DNA of 64,000 nucleotides from a bacterium (GTDB lineage: Bacteria > Gemmatimonadota > Glassbacteria > GWA2-58-10): contig JAJFUG010000045.1 in the NCBI GenBank assembly GCA_021372515.1, positions 18,401 to 82,400 of the forward strand. The letters are read 5' to 3'. Positions 14,840 through 23,423 of this stretch are shown piece by piece. The position numbers and the translations under genes were made by a program. How positions within the stretch are numbered: the stretch's first letter is position 1; each line of letters starts with the position of its first letter. The notes beneath the pieces were generated by a model that was not told where the DNA came from, ran no database searches, and worked only from the letters and a program-made list of their open reading frames with translations.

Positions 14840-15643
14840 ATGACAGTCGGGAGAAGATCGGTCCGGAACCGTCGCCGGAGCGCATCAGGACGGAGACGCG
14901 GCGCCAGGGGACTCAAACTGCTTCTGTTGCTCGCTCTGACCGGGCTTTCCTGCTACGGGGCCGAGCGCTGTGACCTGTCGCACTATTTCTCGGTGCGCGA
15001 GGTGAGCGTGGAGCCCACCCGACGGATACCGGCCGGCGAACTGCTGGCCCTGAGCCGCGAGGCCCTTCTGGGACGCAGCATGCTGGGCGGGTTCACCGGG
15101 GCAGAGGCGGTCCTGCGCCGTCACCCCCTGATCAAGGATGTCAGCCTGCACCGGCGTTTCCCGGACCGGGTCAAGGTGGTGGTGACCGAGCGTGAGCCGG
15201 TGGCCATGCTCAACTGCGGCGAGCTTCTGCCCGTGGACAACGAGGGCTATGTCCTGCCGCTCAACGACCCCGCGGCCTGCGCCAAGCTGCCGCTTCTCAC
15301 CCCGCGGAAGGCCGCTTTCGAGAACCTGGAGCCCGGCGACAGCCGCCACCGCCTGGACAAGGACGGGCGGATGCTGCTGGAGACCTCCCTGGCTTTCCGT
15401 CGCGCCGCGCCCGAGATGCTGCCGCTTATCAGCGAGTTCACGGTGAACTCCGAGGGCAAGATCACCCTGGTGACCCTGAACGATGGCGTGCAGGTGGTGA
15501 TCGGCAAATGGGTCCGTCCCGAGACGGTGCGCTACCTCAAGTGGATGATGGCCCGTCTGGCCGAGGGCGGCGAGGCCGGTCCGCGCGAGGTGGACCTGAG
15601 CTTCGACGGCCAGATAATAGTCAAGGACACCAAAGGCATCTGA
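14840..15643 (+). CDS. ftsQ: cell division protein FtsQ
   Basis: A 267-residue bitopic membrane protein. It has a strongly basic cytoplasmic tail (about 1-25), one transmembrane helix (about 26-42), a POTRA domain (about 50-120, with VREVSVEP and DVSLHRRFPDRVKVVVTERE) and the FtsQ beta domain. FtsQ recruits FtsL/FtsB and regulates septal synthesis from the periplasm. The ATG follows GAGGGG by four bases. It is 38 bp from murB, slightly looser than the earlier junctions. Confidence 0.92.
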   Translation: MTVGRRSVRNRRRSASGRRRGARGLKLLLLLALTGLSCYGAERCDLSHYFSVREVSVEPTRRIPAGELLALSREALLGRSMLGGFTGAEAVLRRHPLIKDVSLHRRFPDRVKVVVTEREPVAMLNCGELLPVDNEGYVLPLNDPAACAKLPLLTPRKAAFENLEPGDSRHRLDKDGRMLLETSLAFRRAAPEMLPLISEFTVNSEGKITLVTLNDGVQVVIGKWVRPETVRYLKWMMARLAEGGEAGPREVDLSFDGQIIVKDTKGI

Positions 15644-15759
15644 TCCGCCGATAACGGAAAAAATACAGTCAAAGGTTGGACCTTCGCGTCGAGTTAACGG
15701 CCGGCCGCCCGCGCGGGGGATAAAAGCCGCAACATCACGCCGGCCGTCCGGGAGGACTG

Positions 15760-16989
15760 ATGGCCAAAGACAACATAATCGTGGGGCTGGATATAGGCAC
15801 CACCAAGATCTGCGCCATGATCGCCGAGCCGACCGAGGAGGGGGCGCTCAAGCTGGTCGGCGTGGGCACCTCGCGCAGCGAGGGCCTGCGGCGCGGCGTG
15901 GTGGTCAACATCGAGAAAACCGTGCAGTCGATCACCAAGGCCATCGAGGAGGCCGAGCTGATGGCCGGGGTCGAGGTGCGCGGGGTCTACGCCGGGATCG
16001 CCGGCGACCACATCCGCTCGATCAACTCCAAGGGTATAATCGCGGTCTCGCGCGAGCACACCGACATCACCCAGGAGGACGTGCGCCGGGTGGTCGAGGC
16101 GGCCCAGGCCGCGCACATCCCGATTGAGCGCGAGGTGATCCACGTCATCCCCCAGGAGTTCATAGTCGATGACCAGCGCGGCATCCGCGACCCGGTCGGC
16201 ATGAGCGGCGTGCGCCTCGAGGTGGAGGTGCACATAGTCACCGGCGCGGTCACCAGCGCGCAGAATATTGTAAAAAGCATCCACCGCGCCGGGTTCGAGG
16301 TCTACGACCTGGTGCTCGAACCGCTGGCCTCCAGCTACGCCGTGCTCACCGAGGACGAGAAAGACCTGGGTGTGGCCCTGATCGACATCGGCGGAGGCAC
16401 CAGCGACATCGCCCTGTTCTCGCGCGGCAGCATCCGCCACACCAGCGTGCTGGGCCTGGCCGGCGACAACCTGACCAACGATATCGCCATCGGCCTGCGC
16501 ACTCCGGCGCACAAGGCCCGCGAGCTGAAAGAGAAATTCGGCTGTGCGGTGGCCTCGATGGTCAACGCGGATGAGATGATCTCAGTGCCCAGCGCCTCGA
16601 CTCAGAGTGAGCGCCAGGTGTCGCGCCAGTTGCTGGCCTCGATCATCCAGCCGCGCATGGAGGAAATCCTGGGTCTGGCGTTCCGCGAGATCGAGGAGTA
16701 CAACGACCTCCTGGCCGCGGGGATCGTGCTCACCGGAGGGACCAGCGGGCTCAAGGGCATCGTGGAGCTGTGCGAGGACGTGACCAAGCTGCCGGTGCGT
16801 GTGGGCAAGCCCGGAGGTGTGACCGGCCTGACCAACATGATCGACGATCCCAAGTTCGCTACCGGCGTGGGGCTGGTGCTTTTTGGCGCGCAGCAGCAGC
16901 CGGGCGAGGGACGCTTCCAGGGCGATGAGAGCAACGTTTTCAACAAGGTCGTCGACCGCATGAAAAACTGGCTCAACGACCTCTGGTAA
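15760..16989 (+). CDS. ftsA: cell division protein FtsA
   Basis: A 409-residue actin-fold ATPase that tethers FtsZ to the membrane. The phosphate-1 motif GLDIGTTKICAMIAE is near residues 8-22, the SHS2/1C domain follows (about 85-165), and the second phosphate motif IDIGGGTSDIALF is near 208-220. A C-terminal amphipathic helix (VVDRMKNWLNDLW) is the membrane-targeting sequence. GGGAGG lies just upstream of the ATG. A 116-bp gap from ftsQ contains no clear promoter. Confidence 0.97.
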   Translation: MAKDNIIVGLDIGTTKICAMIAEPTEEGALKLVGVGTSRSEGLRRGVVVNIEKTVQSITKAIEEAELMAGVEVRGVYAGIAGDHIRSINSKGIIAVSREHTDITQEDVRRVVEAAQAAHIPIEREVIHVIPQEFIVDDQRGIRDPVGMSGVRLEVEVHIVTGAVTSAQNIVKSIHRAGFEVYDLVLEPLASSYAVLTEDEKDLGVALIDIGGGTSDIALFSRGSIRHTSVLGLAGDNLTNDIAIGLRTPAHKARELKEKFGCAVASMVNADEMISVPSASTQSERQVSRQLLASIIQPRMEEILGLAFREIEEYNDLLAAGIVLTGGTSGLKGIVELCEDVTKLPVRVGKPGGVTGLTNMIDDPKFATGVGLVLFGAQQQPGEGRFQGDESNVFNKVVDRMKNWLNDLW

Positions 16990-17063
16990 AAAGAATATAC
17001 AACAGGTGTCGAATCTGAGACCCATAAACCGGCAACCCGCAGCGTAGCGGGGGGAGAGGAAAA

Positions 17064-18284
17064 ATGAAATTTGAACTGACCGATCTTGCGGACCAGATGG
17101 CCCGGATAGCGGTGGTGGGAGTGGGCGGCGCCGGCGGAAACGCGATCAATCACATGATCGACTCGCAAATGAAAGGCGTCGACTTCGTCGCGGCCAATAC
17201 CGATGTCCAGGCCCTCTCGATCAGCCGCGCCCCCTACAAGGTGCAGATCGGCAAGCAGCTCACCAAGGGCCTGGGCGCGGGCGCTCGCCCCGAGGTGGGC
17301 AAGGCGGCCATGGAGGAGGACCGTGATGAGCTGGCCAGCATGCTGGAGGGCTCGGACATGGTGTTCATCACCGCCGGAATGGGCGGCGGCACCGGCACTG
17401 GGGCGGCCCCGGTGGTATCCGAGATCGCCCGTGAGCTGGGCGCGCTGACCATCGGAGTCGTGACCAAGCCCTTCATTTTCGAGGGCCGCAAACGTATCAA
17501 GCAGGCCGAGCTGGGCATCGCCGAGCTGCGCAAGCACGTCGACACGATCATCATCGTGCCCAACCAGCGCCTTCTGGGCCTGGTGGGCAAGAACACCACC
17601 TTCGAGGAAGCCCTGAAGATCGCCGACAACATCCTGCTCTACGCCTGCCAGGGAATCAGCGAGCTGATCACCACCCCGGCCCTGGTGAACCTGGACTTCG
17701 CGGACGTGAAGACGATCATGTCGGGCATGGGCGACGCCCTGATGGGCACCGGTTTCGCCAGCGGCGAGTACCGCGCGGCCGAGGCGGCCCAGGAGGCGAT
17801 CAGCTCGCCGCTGCTGGAGGACGTGCACATCAAGGGTGCGCGCGGCGTGCTGGTCAACATCACCGGCGGCAGCGACCTGACCCTGCACGAGGTGAACGAC
17901 GCCAACAACGTGATATACGAGGCCGCGGGCGAGGATGCCAACATCATTTTCGGCGCGATGATCGACGAGTCGATGAACGGCCAGGTGCGCGTGACCGTGA
18001 TCGCCACCGGCTTCGGCCGCGAGGAGGAGCAGGCCGTCCCCGAGCGCATGGTGGCGGAAAAGCCCCTGAACAACGTGATCGAGATCGAGCGCGCCATCGA
18101 CCGCGCCATCGGCGATGACCTGTCGGGCTCGGGCTCGTTCGTGGTCTCGGGGCGCAGCAGCTCCATGCTGCGCGGCGACAAGCCCCAGGCGTCGAAGCCG
18201 ATCCCGACCGCGCCCGGCAAGCCGAACCCGCTGACTTACGAGGAACTGGAGATACCGACTTTCATCCGTCGCCAGATCGACTGA
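17064..18284 (+). CDS. ftsZ: cell division GTPase FtsZ
   Basis: A 406-residue tubulin homologue that forms the Z ring. The GTP-binding loop [11 protein letters not shown] is at 107-117 and the N-terminal [13 protein letters not shown] at 19-31. The conserved C-terminal peptide EIPTFIRRQ, which contacts FtsA, is separated from the GTPase core by a variable linker. A strong GGGGGAGAGG precedes the ATG. It closes the dcw cluster and is followed by a DUF4416 gene. Confidence 0.98.
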   Translation: MKFELTDLADQMARIAVVGVGGAGGNAINHMIDSQMKGVDFVAANTDVQALSISRAPYKVQIGKQLTKGLGAGARPEVGKAAMEEDRDELASMLEGSDMVFITAGMGGGTGTGAAPVVSEIARELGALTIGVVTKPFIFEGRKRIKQAELGIAELRKHVDTIIIVPNQRLLGLVGKNTTFEEALKIADNILLYACQGISELITTPALVNLDFADVKTIMSGMGDALMGTGFASGEYRAAEAAQEAISSPLLEDVHIKGARGVLVNITGGSDLTLHEVNDANNVIYEAAGEDANIIFGAMIDESMNGQVRVTVIATGFGREEEQAVPERMVAEKPLNNVIEIERAIDRAIGDDLSGSGSFVVSGRSSSMLRGDKPQASKPIPTAPGKPNPLTYEELEIPTFIRRQID

Positions 18285-18356
18285 AAAGGTCTCTTTGACT
18301 GAAACGGCCGTCCGGTGCAATCTCTACCGGGCGGCCCCCCGCCGGGAAGCGTCGAG

Positions 18357-18911
18357 ATGGCCGGCAGAAAGATTCGCATCCCCAGGCTGGTCAAACCCGT
18401 GGCCGCGGTCATGTCCGCCGAGCCGGAGCTGCTGGACGCGGCGGTGGCAAACCTGACCCAGGAACTCGGCCCGGTGGACCTGAGCAGCCCGGATTATCTT
18501 TTCGATTTTTCGGACTACTACCGCCGGGAGATGGGCGGGCCTCTTGTCAAGAGATTTGTGAGTTTCAGCCGCCTAAGTCTTCCGGAATTCCTGGCCCCGC
18601 TCAAGCGCCGGACCGCGGCCTGTGAGCGTCTACGCGGCTCCCGCCCCGGCGGAGGACGGCGGGTGAACGTGGACCCGGGCTACTGGTCGGATGCCAAACT
18701 CGTGCTGGCCTCGACCAAGAACTACTCGCACCGCATCGCCATCGGGCGGAGGGTGTTCGCCGAGGTGACCCTGCTCGTGCGGGCCGGAAGGCTGGAAAGC
18801 CTTGATTGGACTTATCCTGACTACCGCACAGAACTGGCTTTGGATTTCTTCGGTAAAGTTCGAAAAATTTATTTTAAGCAGCTCACGATCTTGACAGGCT
18901 GCAACTTTTGA
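18357..18911 (+). CDS. DUF4416 family protein
   Basis: A 184-residue protein of the uncharacterised DUF4416 family. Recognisable conserved parts are DYLFDFSDYYRREMG, VKRFVSF, RRVNVDPGYWSDAKLVLAST, HRIAIG, FAEVTLLV and DWTYPDYRT, in this order along the whole length. No function is known to me, and there is no signal peptide or membrane helix. ATG 18357 is preferred over GTG 18315 because the family begins near 'KPVA'. The 3' end carries an outward promoter (18891-18918). It may be co-transcribed with ftsZ, 72 bp upstream. Confidence 0.82.
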   Translation: MAGRKIRIPRLVKPVAAVMSAEPELLDAAVANLTQELGPVDLSSPDYLFDFSDYYRREMGGPLVKRFVSFSRLSLPEFLAPLKRRTAACERLRGSRPGGGRRVNVDPGYWSDAKLVLASTKNYSHRIAIGRRVFAEVTLLVRAGRLESLDWTYPDYRTELALDFFGKVRKIYFKQLTILTGCNF

Positions 18912-18918
18912 GTATAAT
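18891..18918 (+). promoter_or_regulatory. perfect-consensus sigma-70-type promoter
   Basis: TTGACA (18891-18896), a 16-bp spacer and TATAAT (18913-18918). Both boxes match the consensus exactly. The -35 box lies inside the last codons of the DUF4416 gene. Predicted transcription start is about 18925, leaving a leader of roughly 124 nt before the M23 peptidase gene at 19049. This should give the peptidase transcription independent of the dcw operon. Confidence 0.78.
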
Positions 18919-19048
18919 CTTGCATTTAACCGGCACGCTGTATATTTTCGGCCAGCCGCCAAGGCACAACAATCAGACAAATCCGCGTCCCACGGCAGCT
19001 GCCGCGGGGTCGCCTCCACGGATAAGTTTCAATTCAAATCGAGATTGA

Positions 19049-20467
19049 ATGCCCATGCAAGATTTTAAGGATACCCCCGCGCGTGGCAGCGCCGAGGGGC
19101 CAGCACGGACCCCTGCCGGCCGCAGACAGAAAATACGCCGCTATGCCACTGTATTGGCCGCCAGCCTGGCCGCTCTCTATACGCTCAACCTCTATTTCGA
19201 TCCCTCCCCGGAAATCCAGTTCGACAACTCCGACCTCGATTCCAGCGGCGGGCCGCACGCCGCCCGGGATTCATCCTCCATCATCCGCTGGCTGGTCGAG
19301 CCGATCAGCACCCTGGACAAAGTGCGGGTGGGAGACACGTTCGAGACCCTGTTGCGCCGCAACGGCATCGACTACGACCGCATGCTCCAGATGATCCAGT
19401 GCGCCCGTCCGCTGTACAACCTGAACCGCGTGGTGGTGGGACGCGAGATCAAGTTCATCTTCCAGAACGAAAAGCTCGCCGCCCTGGAGTACGAGATCGA
19501 CCCCGACCGCACGCTGCGCCTGACCTGCGCCGACACCATGGCGGAAGTGGACTGGAACGCCGAGTTGGTGGAGACCGAGTACCAGGTGCGCGAGCGCGAG
19601 GTCAGCGGCACGATCGAGAATTCTCTTTATCAGAGCGTGGTGGACGTGGCCGGGCAGCCCGAGCTGGCCATGCGCCTGAGCGAGATTTTCGCCTGGCAGA
19701 TCGATTTCCACAGTGACGTGCAGAAGGGTGACCGGTTCAAGCTGATCTACGAGGAAAAGGTGCACCCCAAGGGAACCGCGAAGGTGGGCGAAATTTTCGC
19801 CGCGGTCTACCAGAGCGCGGGACGCGACTTCTACGCGATCCGTTACACGAACAAGGACGGCAGCCAGGACTATTTCGATCTGGATGGCCTGAGCATGCGC
19901 CGCAAGTTCCTCAAGTCCCCCTTCAAGTACATGCCCCGGATCAGCAGCCGTTTCACCTACAGCCGTTTCCACCCGATCCTCAAGATCCGCCGTCCGCACC
20001 TGGGCGTGGACTACGCCGCCCCGGCCGGGACCCCCGTGCTGGCCCTGGGCGACGGACGGGTGACGTTCTCCGGCCGCAAGGGCGGGTTCGGCAATTTCAT
20101 CCTGCTCAAGCATAACGGCATGTACGCCACCGGTTACGGCCACCTGCAGAAAATACTGGTGCATAGCGGCACCACTGTCCGCCAGGGGCAGGTGATCGGC
20201 CTGGTGGGCAGCACCGGGCTCGCCACCGGCCCGCACCTGGATTTCCGCTTCTTCAGGAACGGCACCCCGGTCGATCCGCTCAAGGTGGATATCCCCAACG
20301 GCGACCCGATCGACAAGTCGGTGCTGAGCGCCTACAAATCGCACCGCGACGAAATGGTCCACCGTATGGATCACATCGGCTCGCCCTACGGCCCGCCCGA
20401 GCCCAGCCTGGCCGCCGGCCCGGCCAATTCGGCCGCCGCGGGAGCCAGCAAGCTGGAGGATGAATAA
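19049..20467 (+). CDS. membrane-anchored M23 family metallopeptidase
   Basis: A 472-residue envelope protein. It has one transmembrane anchor (about 33-50), a central region resembling the OapA/LysM-like N-terminal part of M23 endopeptidases, and a LytM/M23 domain at about 305-415. Metal and catalytic motifs are HLGVDYAAPAGT (His and Asp ligands), GYGHL and GPHLDFRF. The last normally reads HLH; here Asp replaces the second His, a variant I recall from other M23 proteins, so activity should not be assumed lost. It probably cleaves peptidoglycan crosslinks or regulates hydrolases near the division site. Own promoter upstream; terminator at 20502. Confidence 0.88.
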   Translation: MPMQDFKDTPARGSAEGPARTPAGRRQKIRRYATVLAASLAALYTLNLYFDPSPEIQFDNSDLDSSGGPHAARDSSSIIRWLVEPISTLDKVRVGDTFETLLRRNGIDYDRMLQMIQCARPLYNLNRVVVGREIKFIFQNEKLAALEYEIDPDRTLRLTCADTMAEVDWNAELVETEYQVREREVSGTIENSLYQSVVDVAGQPELAMRLSEIFAWQIDFHSDVQKGDRFKLIYEEKVHPKGTAKVGEIFAAVYQSAGRDFYAIRYTNKDGSQDYFDLDGLSMRRKFLKSPFKYMPRISSRFTYSRFHPILKIRRPHLGVDYAAPAGTPVLALGDGRVTFSGRKGGFGNFILLKHNGMYATGYGHLQKILVHSGTTVRQGQVIGLVGSTGLATGPHLDFRFFRNGTPVDPLKVDIPNGDPIDKSVLSAYKSHRDEMVHRMDHIGSPYGPPEPSLAAGPANSAAAGASKLEDE

Positions 20468-20501
20468 TCCAGCCGGCGTGAACGAGACCTGGAAATGAAA
20501 G

Positions 20502-20540
20502 AGGCCGGTCCAGCAATTGGACCGGCCTTCATATTTTTTA
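20502..20540 (+). terminator. intrinsic terminator after the M23 peptidase gene
   Basis: A perfect 10-bp stem AGGCCGGTCC / GGACCGGCCT with a 7-nt loop, followed by TCATATTTTTT. It lies 34 bp beyond the peptidase stop. It also lies 13 bp beyond the convergent stop of the AT-rich gene at 20553, so it may serve both directions. Confidence 0.85.
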
Positions 20541-20552
20541 TCATCCTGCTTT

Positions 20553-22043
20553 TCAATATTCTCTTACCACACGGAAGCCGATACTTCCAAATTTTGTGTT
20601 ATTATCATACTTATCACGTCGAAAAGAAACACAATAATTCGCTTCAGACATCCAACTTCCGCCTGCAGCTATCGGCGCTACACCATGAATGTCAGCCGAA
20701 CACCATTCTCTTACATTTCCATGCATATCATAAAGACCCCACTTGTTCGCCTTACGCGATGCCACCATATGCGTTTTCCCGGAACTATTCCCTTTATACC
20801 AATCTGTTTCACTTAAATTTAATTCTTCATCACCGCTAAAATATTTTGTATCCGAACCCGCTCTACAGGCATATTCCCATTCATATGCAAACGGAAGTCG
20901 AAAATATAATCCTGTTCTTTGACTGAGCCAATCACAGTATGCTGTCGCGTCTTGATATGACACAAATACCACTGGCTGCTCATTTGAAATGTATGGATAC
21001 TGGTCATTCCACTCGCCATGAGGATAATTGACATCTTTTGCAAATACTCTGAACTGTTGAATTGTAATTTCCGTCGTACTCATCTTAAAACCACTCACTT
21101 TTGTGAATGGAACGAAATTGCTGCGATCTAAAGTCATAAAATCGCCCGCCGGGATACTTACCATTTTAATTCCCATTGGTTCTGTTATATTTATCTCAAT
21201 TTTTCGACCCAGAGCCGCTCGCACCTCTTGTTCATGAACGCATCGAGGACACTCATTCAGATATTTTTTCATATCCTCAATCGAGCTGCTATCCGAAAGC
21301 TTTTCATACAACACTTCCTCTATCATCTCGCGCACTTTTGTTACATACAATCCACCAGCATGCGCATTGAGGTACCCTTTTAAAACATTTACATCTTTTG
21401 ATTCTTTTATCTTAAGGAATTCCTTCTCATCCAATTCCACAGCTCTTGCATTGTCAATAGATCGCTTCTTTATCAATACTTTATCAATATTAACAATCTC
21501 GACTAATTGCCAGTAAACACCCCTGTCTCTCATTTTCAGATTAACAACAAACACGTCGTCAGCACTGCCCAAAGACACATCGACTCCAACATATGCTATG
21601 CTTCCTTCTTGTTTCACGAATTTTATACAATTCAATACATCCTTTACATCAACGCCATACAGCAGTGGCGTCTCAGAAAAACAGGAACTTGTATCATCGC
21701 TTTCAAAGCTCCCGGTTTCAACCTGGTCAATCAATTGTCTCTTCAAGTCATTGACAAGTTGTGGCCGCATTATATCAAGCAGCCCTTTATCAATATTCGG
21801 TCCTGTTTCTTCCCGTTGATTTAGCACAACACTGTTTTTGTCTCGCCCTCTCAATAGTTGATTTATAGCGCTTTCAACCACCCCATCAATATCTACATAT
21901 TTATTAAATTGGGTGACATCATGATTTTTAATGGCACTTATAACCTCACCCAAAGAATATTCCGGACTTGTGTATTTATCCCATCCCAGAAGAAACAATA
22001 CCGCCCCTAATATCAATATAATTATTAACAACAATTTTTTCAT
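20553..22043 (-). CDS. membrane-anchored FGE/SUMF1-like protein with DUF2939-like region
   Basis: A 496-residue protein. It has an N-terminal transmembrane anchor (about 3-20), a segment SPEYSLGEVISAIKNHDV followed by FNKYVDIDGVVESAIN that resembles DUF2939, and a C-terminal formylglycine-generating-enzyme/sulfatase-modifying domain (about 295-495). FGE-type signatures are SIPAGDF, STTEITIQQFRVFA, RLPFAYEWEYACRAG, GLYDMHGNVREWC and GSIGFRVVRE. FGE-fold proteins include sulfatase activators, ergothioneine-type enzymes and non-enzymatic binders. No sulfatase is nearby, so the role is unknown. Its base composition is strikingly AT-rich compared with both neighbours, suggesting recent transfer. 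ATG 22043 is preferred over an in-frame TTG at 22055. Confidence 0.8.
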   Translation of the reverse strand: MKKLLLIIILILGAVLFLLGWDKYTSPEYSLGEVISAIKNHDVTQFNKYVDIDGVVESAINQLLRGRDKNSVVLNQREETGPNIDKGLLDIMRPQLVNDLKRQLIDQVETGSFESDDTSSCFSETPLLYGVDVKDVLNCIKFVKQEGSIAYVGVDVSLGSADDVFVVNLKMRDRGVYWQLVEIVNIDKVLIKKRSIDNARAVELDEKEFLKIKESKDVNVLKGYLNAHAGGLYVTKVREMIEEVLYEKLSDSSSIEDMKKYLNECPRCVHEQEVRAALGRKIEINITEPMGIKMVSIPAGDFMTLDRSNFVPFTKVSGFKMSTTEITIQQFRVFAKDVNYPHGEWNDQYPYISNEQPVVFVSYQDATAYCDWLSQRTGLYFRLPFAYEWEYACRAGSDTKYFSGDEELNLSETDWYKGNSSGKTHMVASRKANKWGLYDMHGNVREWCSADIHGVAPIAAGGSWMSEANYCVSFRRDKYDNNTKFGSIGFRVVREY

Positions 22044-22170
22044 CGCAACCTTCAATTAATTTACACGCACCACCTTGTTGTCTTGATTGCATTTATCTCA
22101 TTTTAAATAGTAAATCGGTCTATCCACCCTGTCACTTTTGAAGCTATCACTTGGCGTTCTGTCGTTATAT

Positions 22171-22566
22171 TCACCGCGCCGCCTGGATGAAACGCACCGC
22201 CCCGGCCGGCACCCAGCCTCGTCCCTCGTTCCAGGTGAGGCAGTACCACAGCTGGCCGTCCTGACGGGTGCTGTCCACGATGTCCACGCTCAGGCCGCGC
22301 TCCAGCACGCCCCGGCTGACCGCCCCGGCCCCGGCCCCGCCCGGCTCGCTCCAGGCGGTCTCGCTTTCGGCCACCACCACCGCAGGCTGCACCGCCCGCC
22401 GGCTGAGTGTGCCCGTGGCGGCCCAGCGGCCGGTGGCACTCTCCGAACCGTAGGACCAGATGTACACGATCAGGAAAAAGATCAGCGCCGTATTGATCAG
22501 CACCAGACTGAAAATGAAAGTCCGGTAGTGCCGGGCCACGAACGCGTTTTTAAGCGGGTTGAACAA
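22171..22566 (-). CDS. membrane protein with C-terminal SH3-like domain
   Basis: A 131-residue protein with a transmembrane helix at about 17-36, an Ala/Glu/Pro linker and a C-terminal SH3b-like module of about 60 residues (LERGLSVDIVDSTRQDGQLW and WNEGRGWVPAGAVRFI). SH3b modules usually contact peptidoglycan, which would put this end in the periplasm. The start is TTG 22566 with GGAGGAG just before it. The gene begins 9 bp after the recO stop, so it is probably co-transcribed. I do not recognise a named family. Confidence 0.7.
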   Translation of the reverse strand: MFNPLKNAFVARHYRTFIFSLVLINTALIFFLIVYIWSYGSESATGRWAATGTLSRRAVQPAVVVAESETAWSEPGGAGAGAVSRGVLERGLSVDIVDSTRQDGQLWYCLTWNEGRGWVPAGAVRFIQAAR

Positions 22567-22575
22567 ATCTCCTCC

Positions 22576-23379
22576 TCAGGCGCCGCCGGTGGATGGCCCG
22601 TTCCAGGACAGGCCCTCCCGGGCGGCAGGCAACTCGCCCACATGGTAGGCGAAATAACGGCGGGCCAAGCGTTCCAGTTCCCTGAGGCTGTCCTCGTCCG
22701 GGGCCTGTTGCAGGTCATCCGGCCCGGCGGGCAGACGGCGCAGGCTGCGGTACAGGAAACGCAAGCCCGCGTAATCCAGGCCGCCCTCAGGGGCATAGTC
22801 CTGGTCCTGGCGGGAGGGTTCGCACTCCGGGCAGAGCAGCCCGCCCTCGGCGATCACGAAACGGTAGCGGCTGCGCCGCCCGTGGGGCTGTCCGCAGCGA
22901 ACACACTCGACAAGCTGCGGCTCCAGCCCCAGCACCGCGGCCAGACGCCAGCGGAACGCCAGGCGCGCCAGGCGCAGGAAATCGTGCTCGCGGCCGTGCA
23001 GGTCGCACAGGACCAGAAACTCATCCAGCAGGCCGAACAGCGCGGTGCTTTCCTGGTCCGGCTCGCTGAAAGACTTGATCGCCTCCACCGCCTCGGAGGC
23101 GGCCAGGAACGCCTCCAGGCTCTCGCGCAGCCCGGGACGCTGGGCCAGCGGGTCGGCCTCGCGCAAGGTGGGCATGGCGCCGTGGGCCGCTTTGCGGTAG
23201 ATCAGGCTCACCCGGCTGAACGTTTCGAGGCAACCCTGGAACTTGCTGCGCGGACGTCGGGCCCCCTTGACCATCAGGCTCTGGCGTCCAGCGTCCGGGG
23301 TCAGCACCCAGATCACCCGGCTGGTGTCGCTGTAGTCGACCCCGCCGAGCACTATGGCATCCTGCTTGAGCGGCTGCAT
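22576..23379 (-). CDS. recO: DNA repair protein RecO
   Basis: A 267-residue recombination mediator that works with RecR and RecF to load RecA on SSB-coated DNA. The N-terminal OB fold begins KQDAIVLGGVDYSDTSRVI, followed by KGARRPRSKFQG, the family landmark. The zinc-binding pairs CVRC and CPEC lie in the C-terminal half. ATG 23379 with AGAGG upstream fits the family start; an earlier GTG at 23418 would add 13 unconserved residues. recO stands 45 bp after mgtE, within a long minus-strand gene run. Confidence 0.9.
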   Translation of the reverse strand: MQPLKQDAIVLGGVDYSDTSRVIWVLTPDAGRQSLMVKGARRPRSKFQGCLETFSRVSLIYRKAAHGAMPTLREADPLAQRPGLRESLEAFLAASEAVEAIKSFSEPDQESTALFGLLDEFLVLCDLHGREHDFLRLARLAFRWRLAAVLGLEPQLVECVRCGQPHGRRSRYRFVIAEGGLLCPECEPSRQDQDYAPEGGLDYAGLRFLYRSLRRLPAGPDDLQQAPDEDSLRELERLARRYFAYHVGELPAAREGLSWNGPSTGGA

Positions 23380-23423
23380 CACGCGCCTCTGTGCCCAAGT
23401 CCGGGTTCTGTACACCACCGGTC

